NCBI GenBank assembly: GCA_016937575.1
Contig: JAFHKN010000002.1
Span: 558,001 to 622,000, forward strand
Direction: 5' to 3'
Source: Roseomonas aeriglobus
GTDB taxonomy: Bacteria; Pseudomonadota; Alphaproteobacteria; Sphingomonadales; Sphingomonadaceae
DNA: 64,000 nt
Each line of letters starts with the position of its first letter. Within the stretch, counting starts at the first letter, position 1. Shown here piece by piece: positions 51,100 to 59,790 of this stretch. Under the pieces are notes generated by a model that was not told the origin of the DNA, searched no databases, and was given only the letters and a program-made list of their open reading frames with translations. Position numbers and translations under genes: made by a program.

Positions 51100-51665
51100 A
51101 CATAGGCGACGACGATCACGACGATGATGCCGGTCGAGATCGGCCCCACGTAGTCGTCGACGTCGGCATATCGGCTGCCGAGCAGCATGCCGGCTCCGGC
51201 CAGCACCGCGGTCCATCCCGCCGTCCCGATCGTCGACCAAATCAGGAAGCGGGGCCAGGGCATCTTGAGCAGGCCGGCCGGCACCGACACGATCGACCGG
51301 ACGGTCGGCACCATGCGCCCCAGGCAGACGAACGCCGCGCCCCCCTTCTCGAACGCGCCCCGCCCGCGCTCGACGTCGTCCCAATCGATGGTCAGCCAGC
51401 GGCCTAAGCGGTCGATCAGGCCATGCAGCCGGTCGACCCCCAGTGCACGGGCGACGGCATACCAGGCGATGTTCCCTGCCATCGCGCCGACGGTACCCGC
51501 GGCCACGACCCCGACGATCGACAGCGATCCTTGGCCGGCCTGCATCCCCGCCAACGGCATGATGAGTTCCGACGGTATCGGTGGGAACACCGTCTCGGCG
51601 AGCATCAGCAGCGCGATGCCGGCATAGCCGAGACCGGACACCAGCTGTTCGATCCAGGACCCCAC
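51069..51665 (-). CDS. DedA-family membrane protein
   Basis: The 198-residue protein has the DedA signature: LLMLAETVFPPIPSELIMPLAGMQAG near the start (Glu and Pro in the re-entrant loop), GAMAGNIAWYAVARALG, and FVCLGRMVPTVRSIVSVPAGLLKMPWPRFLIWSTIG with the conserved Arg residues. DedA proteins flip undecaprenyl phosphate or related lipids and are needed for envelope stability and antibiotic resistance. It lies between two PAP2-family genes, which fits a shared role in lipid-carrier recycling. Its upstream region (51666-51870) holds an ATTGGGA motif and no gene. Confidence 0.92.
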   Translation of the reverse strand: MGSWIEQLVSGLGYAGIALLMLAETVFPPIPSELIMPLAGMQAGQGSLSIVGVVAAGTVGAMAGNIAWYAVARALGVDRLHGLIDRLGRWLTIDWDDVERGRGAFEKGGAAFVCLGRMVPTVRSIVSVPAGLLKMPWPRFLIWSTIGTAGWTAVLAGAGMLLGSRYADVDDYVGPISTGIIVVIVVAYVWRVVRWRRG

Positions 51666-51771
51666 GGCTAATGCAACGCGCGCAGTGGCCGGGGTCGGAA
51701 GCGGCGTCCGAACAGATCAGAACGGCTAGACTTTGAACAGCTATCCACCTCGCAGCCGATAGCCGTCCGAG

Positions 51772-51778
51772 ATTGGGA
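51772..51778. promoter_or_regulatory. ATTGGGA motif upstream of DedA
   Basis: GAGATTGGGAGATTATTTCC lies about 107 bp before the DedA start. It shares the ATTGGGA core with the sites near the PAP2 genes but not the right half, so it is a weaker match. Confidence 0.3.
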
Positions 51779-51870
51779 GATTATTTCCGCCGCTATACCG
51801 TAGCCGGCCGCGGCCTCGTTTGCTCGATCCGCTGCGTGCCTATCGATGCCGGTGGTCCGCAGGCCTAGCG

Positions 51871-52419
51871 TCAGAACTGCGCGCTCAGCAGAAGACCGCC
51901 GCTCCTCCCATCTCCCCACGGAAGCACACGGACGGTTGCGTCGCGCCTGGAAGTGATGAGGAAACCCGACGCTTCGCCGATCGCGGCTCCGGCGACGACG
52001 TCGTACCAATGATGCTTGCGCGCTTCGACGCGAGCGACGCCGACGAAGGCGGCGACGGCCTGTGCCGGTATCCCGACCTTCCAGCCGTATCGGTTGTGCA
52101 GCGTCGCGGCGGCAGCGAAGGCGGTGCTGGTATGACCGGAGGGAAAGCTCTTTCGGTTGCTGCCGTCGGGTCGGCGTTCCGGGAAACTTTCCTTCAGCGC
52201 CGCGGTGACCGCGAACGCCGCGCCGACGCTGCCGCCCGCTTGCAGCGCGCCGTGCCAATCGTGCTTCGCCGCCGGCACCCCAAGCGCGGCGACGATCAGC
52301 ACGTTACGCGCGACCGTGCTGGCATCGTCCCATCCGCCGGTGTCGCGCGCCGCGGCAGGCTGCGCGACGACCGTGCCCAGCAACATTATTCCGGAAAGCC
52401 GGCCAAGCGTCCGCATCAT
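51871..52419 (-). CDS. Exported PAP2-superfamily phosphatase
   Basis: The start ATG 52419 (or the next codon, also ATG) follows GGAGAG. The 182-residue protein has a signal peptide (TLGRLSGIMLLGTVVAQPAAARD). The PAP2 motifs come next: KESFPERRPDGSNRKSFPSGHTSTAFA and GVARVEARKHHWYDVVAG. Only one or two further hydrophobic helices are seen, so it is a small soluble or weakly bound periplasmic enzyme, unlike the multi-spanning PAP2 protein at 49914. It probably removes phosphate from lipid pyrophosphates or lipid A-like substrates. The final residues (LLLSAQF) end in Phe, as in outer-membrane proteins, so outer-membrane placement is possible. Confidence 0.85.
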   Translation of the reverse strand: MMRTLGRLSGIMLLGTVVAQPAAARDTGGWDDASTVARNVLIVAALGVPAAKHDWHGALQAGGSVGAAFAVTAALKESFPERRPDGSNRKSFPSGHTSTAFAAAATLHNRYGWKVGIPAQAVAAFVGVARVEARKHHWYDVVAGAAIGEASGFLITSRRDATVRVLPWGDGRSGGLLLSAQF

Positions 52420-52488
52420 CGCTCTCCATCGCCGATCCCGGCGTCCGCTGACACAGCTTCGCCGGGGAGGCCATCCGCACGGCGGGAC

Positions 52489-52504
52489 ATTGGGAAAACA
52501 CAAT
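52489..52504. promoter_or_regulatory. ATTGGGAAAACACAAT motif upstream of the second PAP2 gene
   Basis: This 16-base site lies 70 bp before the PAP2 start and differs by one base from the site at 50769. Its ends ATTG/CAAT form an inverted repeat with an 8-base centre. Confidence 0.5.
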
Positions 52505-52574
52505 CTTCGGCGATCGTCCACCGGTCCGGAACGAGCAGTGTGGTGGTGGCATTCCACCCTGCCGCGTGTTCCAG

Positions 52575-52985
52575 CTAGAGGCCTAGGCCTCGATGTTCCG
52601 CATCGATGGGCCGGCATAGGCCGGTCGCCGCATCGGTCCGGTCCGCGTCGATCGCGGCGTAGGTCCAGAATATCCGCGCTTCGTGAAGGGTCGACGGGTT
52701 GCTGAAACCATGCGGCAGGCCGGCGGGGATGAAACTCACGTCGCCGGCGCGCAGGTCGTGCTCGATCCCGTCGATCTCCGCCACGGCATCGCCCGAGATT
52801 ACCAGGACGCTCTCGTCGCAGTTGTGCCAGTGGCGCGGCACGGCGGAACCCGGCGCCAGGATCGTCACGCCGTTCAGGAAGCCGGTCGACCCGGTGCCGC
52901 GGTCGACCAGCGGTACGGTGGAGATGCCGCCGCCGCGGTCATGGCGCGGCAGGTCGTCGGTGCGAAGAATGCGTGGAGCGGTCAT
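52575..52985 (-). CDS. Cupin-domain protein
   Basis: ATG 52985 overlaps the dehydrogenase stop as ATGA and gives 136 residues. The cupin motifs are present: GSAVPRHWHNCDESVLVISGDAVAEIDG (HxH and Glu metal ligands) and DVSFIPAGLPHGFSN (Pro, Gly, His). Such small cupins bind a metal and may be isomerases, oxygenases or sugar-acid binding proteins. Translational coupling to the isocitrate/isopropylmalate-type dehydrogenase suggests that it acts on the same carbon source. The 155 bp before the next gene (52420-52574) hold the ATTGGGA site only. Confidence 0.85.
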   Translation of the reverse strand: MTAPRILRTDDLPRHDRGGGISTVPLVDRGTGSTGFLNGVTILAPGSAVPRHWHNCDESVLVISGDAVAEIDGIEHDLRAGDVSFIPAGLPHGFSNPSTLHEARIFWTYAAIDADRTDAATGLCRPIDAEHRGLGL

Positions 52986-54043
52986 GGCGCGAGCGCGGCG
53001 ATGAGGGCAGCGGCAAACCCGCTGGTCGTGCCTGAACCCCCGACGTCCGGCGTGCGTGCCCCGGGATCGTCCAGCGCCCGATCGACGGCGCGCTCGATGC
53101 CGGCCGCCGCCTCGCACAACGCCGTCCGCTCGTCCCGCCGGCCGCGCCAGTCGAGCAGCATGGCGGCCGAAACGATCAGCGACGTGGGATTGGCGATGCC
53201 GCGGCCGGCGATGTCGGGCGCCGAGCCGTGCTGCGCCTGCGCGACGCAGATGCCGTCGCCGATGTTCAGCGACCCGCCGAGGCCAAGGCCGCCGGCCAGT
53301 TCGGATGCCTCGTCCGAAAGGATGTCGCCGAACATGTTGGTGGTGACGATCACATCGAAGCGCGCGGGGTCGCGGATCAGCAGCGCGGCGGCGGCGTCGA
53401 CAATGACCTCGTCCAGCGTCACATCGGGAAAATCCGCCGCGACCGCGCTAACCTCGCGCAGGAACAAGCCATCGGTCATCTTGAGGACGTTGGCCTTATG
53501 CACTGCAGTCACCTTGCGCCGTCGTCCGCGCGCGATCTCGAACGCCGCCAGGGCGACGCGGCGGCAGGCGGCGCTGGTGATCTTGCGCACCGACAGCGCG
53601 GTGTCCGCGTCGGTCATAAATTCGGGGATGCCGGCGTGCATGTTACGGTCGGCGTAGAAGCCTTCGGTCGCCTCGCGGACGATCACCACGTCGATCGACC
53701 TGCCGAGCGGCGACAGACACGCGCGCGTGCGGCACGGGCGGATATTGGCCCCCAGCGCGAACTGCGTGCGGAGCCTGCCCGACGGGTTGATCCCGCCGCG
53801 CTCGGGCGGCGGGTAATCGTAATGCGACACCGGGCCGAGGATGACGCCGTCAACCTGCGGCACCCGCGCCAGCACCGCGTCGGGCAGGGTGGTGCCGCTC
53901 GACGCCAGGCTGGCCAGGCCGATCTCGGCGAGTTCGATATCGAGCCGCAGCCGCCAGCGCGCGTCGGCCGTCGCCAGCACGTCGAGCGTGGCGTCGGTAA
54001 TTTCGGGCCCGATGCCGTCGCCGGGGAGAACTAGGAGCTTCAC
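52982..54043 (-). CDS. Isocitrate/isopropylmalate dehydrogenase-family enzyme
   Basis: The 353-residue protein starts at GTG 54043. It has LVLPGDGIGPEITDATLDV at the start, VIVREATEGFYAD, and the catalytic Lys in VTAVHKANVLKMTDG. The Asp-rich metal site is VIVDAAAALLIRDPARFDVIVTTNMFGDILSDEAS. The family oxidises 2-hydroxy acids such as isopropylmalate, isocitrate, homoisocitrate or tartrate with NAD and decarboxylates them. The loop ERGGINPSGRLRTQFALGANIRP differs from biosynthetic LeuB, and the gene is not in a leu operon. Its neighbours (receptor, CitMHS transporter, TctDE-like pair) suggest use of an external di- or tricarboxylate. Confidence 0.85.
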   Translation of the reverse strand: MKLLVLPGDGIGPEITDATLDVLATADARWRLRLDIELAEIGLASLASSGTTLPDAVLARVPQVDGVILGPVSHYDYPPPERGGINPSGRLRTQFALGANIRPCRTRACLSPLGRSIDVVIVREATEGFYADRNMHAGIPEFMTDADTALSVRKITSAACRRVALAAFEIARGRRRKVTAVHKANVLKMTDGLFLREVSAVAADFPDVTLDEVIVDAAAALLIRDPARFDVIVTTNMFGDILSDEASELAGGLGLGGSLNIGDGICVAQAQHGSAPDIAGRGIANPTSLIVSAAMLLDWRGRRDERTALCEAAAGIERAVDRALDDPGARTPDVGGSGTTSGFAAALIAALAP

Positions 54044-54093
54044 GGGCGCTCTTGTCCGGCGACGGCAGGGGGGAGGTCAAGGGGCGCGGGAGG

Positions 54094-57000
54094 TCAGAAC
54101 CGCGCCTTCGCGCCGACGAAGAACGTGCGGCCGATGATGTCGTAGGTCGCTGAGTCGGTGGTCAGCGGCTGGCCACTGACGAACGGCGGTGCCTTGTCGC
54201 CGATGTTGTTCAGCCCGAACGAGAATTCGAAGCGGTCGTCGACCCGGAAGGCGGCGTTGGCGTCGAAGTAGCTGTAGCTCGGGACTCCGGGCGTCGTCGA
54301 CGCCGGATTGGCGACGCGATCCTGATGGATCATCTTGTCGATGAAGCGCCAAGTACCGGTGATGCTGAACGGCCCCGAGCTGTAGCCGACTGAGGTGTTC
54401 GCCTTCCACGTCGGGTGCGAGATCTGCGGGCTGACGGACGAGTTGCCGATGCTGCCGGCATAGTCGAGCACCGGCGAGCCCGGCAGCGACGAGACCTTGA
54501 AGTCGAGCAGGTAGGTGACGACCGCGTTCAGCCGCAGCGATCCGGCATTCGGTGACATGCCCAGCGCGTCGAGGCCGAAGCCCCAGTCGAGCTGCGCATC
54601 GACGCCGGCGGTCTTGTAGGTCGCCAGATTCAGCGCGCCTTCACGGGCGAAAGAGATCGCCCCCGACGCCCGGTCGCGCGACACGATCTGCTGGCAGAAC
54701 ACGTTGGTCGGCGAGTAGGTCGGGTTGCTGACGCCGTCGCTGTTGAAGCAGCGCGGGATGATCGTCGTCAGCGTCAGCGTGCCGATCGCGTCCTTGATGC
54801 TGATGTTGTAGTAATCGACCGAGAAATTGAGCGTGCGGAACAGCGGGCTGGCAAAGCGCGGGGTGAGGACGCCGCCGATCGTGTAGCTGTTAGCGCGCTC
54901 CGGCGTCAGGTTGGGGTTCCCGCCCGACGATCCGAACGCGGTGTCGTTGACGTAGGTGAAGGTAGGGTAGATCGACGCCGGTACGCCCTGCGCGATGCAC
55001 AAGGCCTGGACCTGCGCGGCGTTGGCGCCAGTACGGAACACGCTGCGGCTGTCGCACGGATCGCCCGCGCCCGGAGGCGCGCCGATCGCGTTGGCGCCGG
55101 TCAGCGTCGGTGCGAACAACTCGCCCAGGCTCGGCGCGCGGATCGCCTTCTGATAACCACCGCGCAGGAGTAGCGCGTCGAACGGCTTGTAGCTGACGTC
55201 GCCCTTGTACGCGCTGACCCCGCCGAAGCCGGTATAATCGGCATAGCGATAGCCCAGGTCGACCGTCAGGCTCTTGCCAAGGATCCAGTTGCGAAAGATC
55301 GGCACGGAGAGCTCGCCGAAGACTTCCTTGACGATCTGGCGACCGCCGGTGGGACTCGAATTGTCGAACGACGGGGTGTCGCCGCGGATGAGCGCGGCGT
55401 CGGGCTGGTAGCTGAAGCTGTTGTTCTTGTAGTCGGCGCCGATCGCGAAGCTCAGGTCGCCGCCGGGCAGCGCGAACAGCGGGCCGCTGACCGTCGCCTC
55501 AACGATCTTCTGGCTGGTGCGGTTGAAGTTGTTGTTGTTGCGCACAGCATATTCGCGGCATGCCGGACTGAGCGTCTGCACCCCGAACGGGTTGAAAGCG
55601 AAGCCGCGGCAGGTGCCCGACGGGCCGGTGTAGTTGGCGGTGCCGTCGACGATCGACTGGAAGGCGGCCTTGCTGACGTCGTTGAACTGGACGTTGATGA
55701 AGTTGGTGCGGCCGAGCGAGCCGTAGATGTCGAAGTTGAGCGCGGTGCCGGGCAGCTTGCCACGCGCGCCGAACACGCCTTGGTAGACGTCATATTCGAA
55801 CGTCTGCGAGCGCGCGCCGGCGAAGGTCAGCAGCTTGGTGAGCGCCAGCGGCGCGGTCGACGGCACCGGCCGCGAGGCGAGCAACGCCTGCAACCCGGCG
55901 TTTCCGGTCACGAACGGGCTGTTCAGCGGAACGAAGAAATACTTGCCCGGCCCCGACGATCCCGGCGAGCTGCTGTCGCGGCCGCTGGAATGCATGAAGT
56001 TGAACATGCCGTAGACGGAGACGTCATCGGCGATCTCGAAATCGGCCTTGGCGAGCGCGTTGTACTTCTTGAGCGGCACTTGGACCGAAAAATAATTGCC
56101 GTTGGCGATCGCCACCTGTCGACAGTTCGCGGTGATCTGCAGGCCGAGCAGGCCTTGGCTCAATCCGCGGTAGTTCTGGACGCAGTTGGTGCCTGCGCTG
56201 GTGGTGAAGATCGTGCCGTCGGTGTTGACGCCGATCGCGCCGGTGTAGGCGCCGGTGCCGGTCAGCGGCGTCGTGCCGGGATAGCCGGCGAGCACCGCGT
56301 TGACCGCGGCGAAGGTCGGCTGCGAGCCGAACTGGCCCGCCTCAATGATTCCCTCGGGCGGACGCGCCAGCAGTCGGATGTTCTGAAAGAACGCGCGCTC
56401 GGCGCCGGTCACCGCGGCGCGGTCGGCGTATTCGAACGCGAGCATCGCATTGCCGCGCTTGTCGGCGAAATCGGCGCCGATCAGCGCGGTGACCTGATTG
56501 GTCGCGGCATCGCCCTGCGTCGTGCCGCCGTGGCGGCCGGTCAGCTCGACCCCGGTGAACTTCGAGCGCAGCTTGAAGTTGACCACGCCGGCGATCGCGT
56601 CCGAGCCGTAGGTCGCCGACGCGCCGCCGGTGATAACCTCGACGTTGCCGATCATCGAGGTCGGGATGGTGTTGAGATCGATCGAGCCGTTGGGGTTCGA
56701 CGCGATCAGCCGGCGCCCCTCGAGCAACACGAGTGAACGGTTCGAGCCGAGGCCGCGAAGATCCGAATAGGATTGCCCGCCCGAGAAGCCGGTGCGCGCC
56801 TGGACGTCGCCGACCTGGCTCAGGCCCTGTGCCGCAGAGAACTGCGGCAGCTGGCCGATCGCGCGGTCGAGCGTCGGCTGGCCGGCCGAAGCGAGCGCCG
56901 ACTGGTCGACGGTGACGATCGGGCTCGACGACTGATAGTCGCGCCGCGCGATACGCGAGCCCGTGACGATGATGTCCTGCGTCGCGGCCTCGTTGGCGGC

Positions 57001-57210
57001 CTGCGCCTCGTCGGGTGGCGGGGCCTCGGCGCCCAGTCCGACCGGAACCGCGCCGGTCTGGGGTGCGGTCTGCTGGGTCGGGGTCGGCGTGTCCTGCGAG
57101 AAGGCCGGGGCGGCGACGAGCAGCGCGGCCAGCGCGGCGGTGCCCAGCGTCAGGCGCGATGCGCCGCTCGCGAGCGCGCTCTTGTGATCGGAATGTCCCC
57201 GCATGGCCAT
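54094..57210 (-). CDS. Large TonB-dependent receptor (carboxylate locus)
   Basis: ATG 57210 lies behind GGAGGGG; the frame continues upstream without a better site. The 1038-residue protein has a signal peptide (residues about 18-40, LGTAALAALLVAAPAFSQ). A plug domain (IIVTGSRIARRDYQSSSPIVTVDQ, DLRGLGSNRSLVLLEGRRL, EVITGGASATYGSDAIAGVVNFKLRS) is followed by a barrel that ends TFFVGAKARF. The pattern belongs to a receptor type abundant in sphingomonads and xanthomonads that often takes up carbon compounds rather than iron. It lies 50 bp upstream of the dehydrogenase gene and 85 bp downstream of the AbrB-like gene, so it probably serves the same pathway. Confidence 0.9.
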   Translation of the reverse strand: MAMRGHSDHKSALASGASRLTLGTAALAALLVAAPAFSQDTPTPTQQTAPQTGAVPVGLGAEAPPPDEAQAANEAATQDIIVTGSRIARRDYQSSSPIVTVDQSALASAGQPTLDRAIGQLPQFSAAQGLSQVGDVQARTGFSGGQSYSDLRGLGSNRSLVLLEGRRLIASNPNGSIDLNTIPTSMIGNVEVITGGASATYGSDAIAGVVNFKLRSKFTGVELTGRHGGTTQGDAATNQVTALIGADFADKRGNAMLAFEYADRAAVTGAERAFFQNIRLLARPPEGIIEAGQFGSQPTFAAVNAVLAGYPGTTPLTGTGAYTGAIGVNTDGTIFTTSAGTNCVQNYRGLSQGLLGLQITANCRQVAIANGNYFSVQVPLKKYNALAKADFEIADDVSVYGMFNFMHSSGRDSSSPGSSGPGKYFFVPLNSPFVTGNAGLQALLASRPVPSTAPLALTKLLTFAGARSQTFEYDVYQGVFGARGKLPGTALNFDIYGSLGRTNFINVQFNDVSKAAFQSIVDGTANYTGPSGTCRGFAFNPFGVQTLSPACREYAVRNNNNFNRTSQKIVEATVSGPLFALPGGDLSFAIGADYKNNSFSYQPDAALIRGDTPSFDNSSPTGGRQIVKEVFGELSVPIFRNWILGKSLTVDLGYRYADYTGFGGVSAYKGDVSYKPFDALLLRGGYQKAIRAPSLGELFAPTLTGANAIGAPPGAGDPCDSRSVFRTGANAAQVQALCIAQGVPASIYPTFTYVNDTAFGSSGGNPNLTPERANSYTIGGVLTPRFASPLFRTLNFSVDYYNISIKDAIGTLTLTTIIPRCFNSDGVSNPTYSPTNVFCQQIVSRDRASGAISFAREGALNLATYKTAGVDAQLDWGFGLDALGMSPNAGSLRLNAVVTYLLDFKVSSLPGSPVLDYAGSIGNSSVSPQISHPTWKANTSVGYSSGPFSITGTWRFIDKMIHQDRVANPASTTPGVPSYSYFDANAAFRVDDRFEFSFGLNNIGDKAPPFVSGQPLTTDSATYDIIGRTFFVGAKARF

Positions 57211-57295
57211 TTCTGGTCCCCTCCACGTTTCTATTTCGCTGCCGGTCCTGATGGCCGACGATGCCGTTCTAAGCGGCTTTGCTGTCACCAACCTG

Positions 57296-58327
57296 TCACC
57301 GCATCGACCGCGCAGCGAGACGTGTCGCGAGCGCCGGACCGATCGCCATGACCATCAGGAACCGCACGACCTGCAGCGCCATGACGAACGGTGCGTCGGC
57401 CGCGCTGGTCGACGCGATCACCGCCACCGCGTCCATCCCGCCGGGGCTGGTGGCCAGATAGGCGGTCAGCGGATCGACGCCGGCGTAGCGCACCAGCAGC
57501 CACGCCATCGCAGCCCCGAACGCCAGCAGCGTCGCGCTGGCCAGCGCCAGCCGCGGCAGCGCGCGGGCGGAAGCCGACAGCGTCTCGCGCGTGAAGCCCA
57601 GCCCGATCCGCCAGCCGATGACGATATACGCCGGAATCATCAGCAGCCGCGACGGGCTGACCCGTGCGACGTCGAGCAGGTTGAGCAGCGCGCCGACCGC
57701 CATTGCGCCCATCAGCGCGCCCGCCGGCAGCCGCGACCAGCGTCCGACGAGCGCGCCTGCGCTGGCCACCGCGGCGGTCAGCGCCAATGCGGCGGGATCG
57801 ATCGCGTGGCTCCACGTCGCGACCATCGGCGTGCGCGCGACGTGTCCGGTGAACGCCAGCGCGACGGCGGAGGCGAGTGCGGCGACCATCACAACGCGCA
57901 GATAGACCATCACCGCCACCAACCGCGCGTCGGCGCCCCACGCCTGCGCCATGATGACCATCGCGGTCGCGCCGCCGGGGCTCGACCCCCAAATCGCAAC
58001 CGTGCCGGGCACCACCCGCCACTGCGCAAGCAGATAGCCAAGCAGCCCGCTTGCGGCGATCGTCGCGGCGGATACGCCCAGGAACAGCGCCCAGTCGCGC
58101 GCCAGCGTCGCGAAGATGCCGGGCGCGATGGCGTGCGCGATCAGGCAGCCGATCAGCGCCTGCGCCGCGGTCGACGCCGCGCCGGGCAGCTTCGCTTCCA
58201 TCCCCCCGACGGCCGCGGCGATCGCAGCGAGCATCGGCGCGAGCAGCCAAGCGGCGGGCAGCCCGGCGAGGTCGAGCACCAGCGCCAGCAGCACCGACGC
58301 CGCACCAAGCAGCGCCCAACGCCGCAT
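57296..58327 (-). CDS. AbrB-family membrane protein
   Basis: ATG 58327 lies 5 bp after the CitMHS stop and gives 343 residues. Two repeats with many helices are seen. The signature GTVAIWGSSPGGATAMVIMAQAWGADARLVAVMVYLRV appears in the first half and is echoed in the second (YLATSPGGMDAVAVIASTSAADAPFVMALQVVRF), which is the duplicated core of the AbrB/COG3180 family. Members are poorly known and are often encoded beside tricarboxylate transport genes. A transport or export role in the carboxylate locus is likely, but the substrate is unknown. Confidence 0.85.
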   Translation of the reverse strand: MRRWALLGAASVLLALVLDLAGLPAAWLLAPMLAAIAAAVGGMEAKLPGAASTAAQALIGCLIAHAIAPGIFATLARDWALFLGVSAATIAASGLLGYLLAQWRVVPGTVAIWGSSPGGATAMVIMAQAWGADARLVAVMVYLRVVMVAALASAVALAFTGHVARTPMVATWSHAIDPAALALTAAVASAGALVGRWSRLPAGALMGAMAVGALLNLLDVARVSPSRLLMIPAYIVIGWRIGLGFTRETLSASARALPRLALASATLLAFGAAMAWLLVRYAGVDPLTAYLATSPGGMDAVAVIASTSAADAPFVMALQVVRFLMVMAIGPALATRLAARSMR

Positions 58328-58332
58328 GGGCC

Positions 58333-59712
58333 TCACGGCGTAGAGTAGAAGGGGAAGACGCCGATAAGCAGCGATACCAAAGTGAACACCACGAAAGATC
58401 CCAGCGCCCATTTGAGCGTGAAGCGCTGATGCTCGCCAAGCTCGATCCCGACGAAGCCGACGAGCAGATAGGTCGAGGCAACGAGCGGGCTCAGCAGATG
58501 GATCTGCTGCCCCATCAGCGCGGCGCGGCCCATCTGCGCGGGCGTGATGCCGTATTGCGCACCGGCCTCCGCCAGGATCGGCAGCATCCCGAAATAGAAG
58601 GCGTCGTTCGAGATGAAGAAGGTGAACGGCGCGCTTAGGAGCGCGGTGATCGGTGCCAGATAGGGTCCGAGCGCGGGGGGAATGTTGTGCGTGACGGTCG
58701 CCGCCATCGCGTCGACCATGTGCGTGCCCGACAAAATGCCGGTGAAGATGCCGGCGGCGAAGATCAGTCCTGCTACCGCCAGGGCGTTGCCCGCGTGCGC
58801 CGTCAGCCGGTCGCGCTGGTCGGCAAGCGAGGGGAAGTTGATCGTCATCGCGACGGCGAAGGCGAGCATGAACAGCACGGCGAGCGGCAGCAATCCCAGC
58901 ACCAGCGCGATCATCAGCGCGGCGGTGAGCAGAAAGTTGAACCAGATGAGTTTGGGCCGACGCGCCTCGACATGGGCGTCGGCGTCCTGCGTCAGGATCG
59001 TCGCGGCGCTGGCGTCCTCGTCGATCGCCTCCTCGGGCAGGCCGGCAAGCCGCGCGCGCTCGTGCAGGCCGAAGCGATAGGCGACGAACAGCACCCACAG
59101 CGCGGTCGCGACCATCGGAACGATCAGCGGCACGAACACCGTCGCCGCGTCGAGCTTCAGCACGCTCATCACCCGCGCGGTCGGCCCGCCCCACGGCAGC
59201 AGGTTCATCACCCCGCCGCTCATGATGACGACGCAGGCGAGCATCCGCACGTCCATCCGCAGGTGCCGGTAGAGCGGCAGCATCGCCGCGGTGGTGATCA
59301 TGTAGGTCGTCGCGCCGTCGCCGTCGAGCGACACCGCCAGCGCCAGGATCGCCGTGCCCATCAGGATGCGCACCGGGTCGCCATGGACGACGCGGACGAT
59401 CGCGCGGATCAGCGGATCAAACAGACCGACGTCGATCATCAGCCCGAAATAGAGGATCGCGAAGACCAGCATGACGCCGGTCGGGGCGAGTTCGCGCACC
59501 CCCGCCATCATCATGTCGCCGAGCCCTGCGGAGAAGCCCGCCAGCAACGCGAAGGCGGTCGGCACCAGAATTAGCGCGATGATCGCCGACAGCCGCTTCG
59601 TCATGATGAGAACCATGAACGTCGCGACCATCGCGAACGCGATCAGCGACAGCAGGTCGTAGTCGGGGGGCAGGGCGGCAGTCACCGGCGAAACGCTCGC
59701 GTGGCGCCGCAA
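58333..59712 (-). CDS. CitMHS-family citrate/metal-citrate transporter
   Basis: The 459-residue protein has about twelve helices. The family blocks are LIAFAMVATFMVLIMTKRLSAIIALILVP near the start, SLDGDGATTYMITTAAMLPLY, MSGGVMNLLPWGGPTARVMS, AGIFTGILSGTHMVDAMA, and SAPFTFFISNDAFYFGMLPIL near the end. CitMHS proteins import citrate or metal-citrate complexes with protons. The start at TTG 59712 is uncertain; GTG 59685 is a good alternative. It lies 78 bp after the kinase gene in the same direction. Together with the AbrB-family gene and the receptor it suggests uptake of a tricarboxylate. Confidence 0.9.
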   Translation of the reverse strand: MRRHASVSPVTAALPPDYDLLSLIAFAMVATFMVLIMTKRLSAIIALILVPTAFALLAGFSAGLGDMMMAGVRELAPTGVMLVFAILYFGLMIDVGLFDPLIRAIVRVVHGDPVRILMGTAILALAVSLDGDGATTYMITTAAMLPLYRHLRMDVRMLACVVIMSGGVMNLLPWGGPTARVMSVLKLDAATVFVPLIVPMVATALWVLFVAYRFGLHERARLAGLPEEAIDEDASAATILTQDADAHVEARRPKLIWFNFLLTAALMIALVLGLLPLAVLFMLAFAVAMTINFPSLADQRDRLTAHAGNALAVAGLIFAAGIFTGILSGTHMVDAMAATVTHNIPPALGPYLAPITALLSAPFTFFISNDAFYFGMLPILAEAGAQYGITPAQMGRAALMGQQIHLLSPLVASTYLLVGFVGIELGEHQRFTLKWALGSFVVFTLVSLLIGVFPFYSTP

Positions 59713-59790
59713 TCAGAAGCTCGGCCCATAACCCTCCCCATGCGCACCGACGTGTCCCGGCGCATTGATCGCTTCTGCCGAATCAACCTG

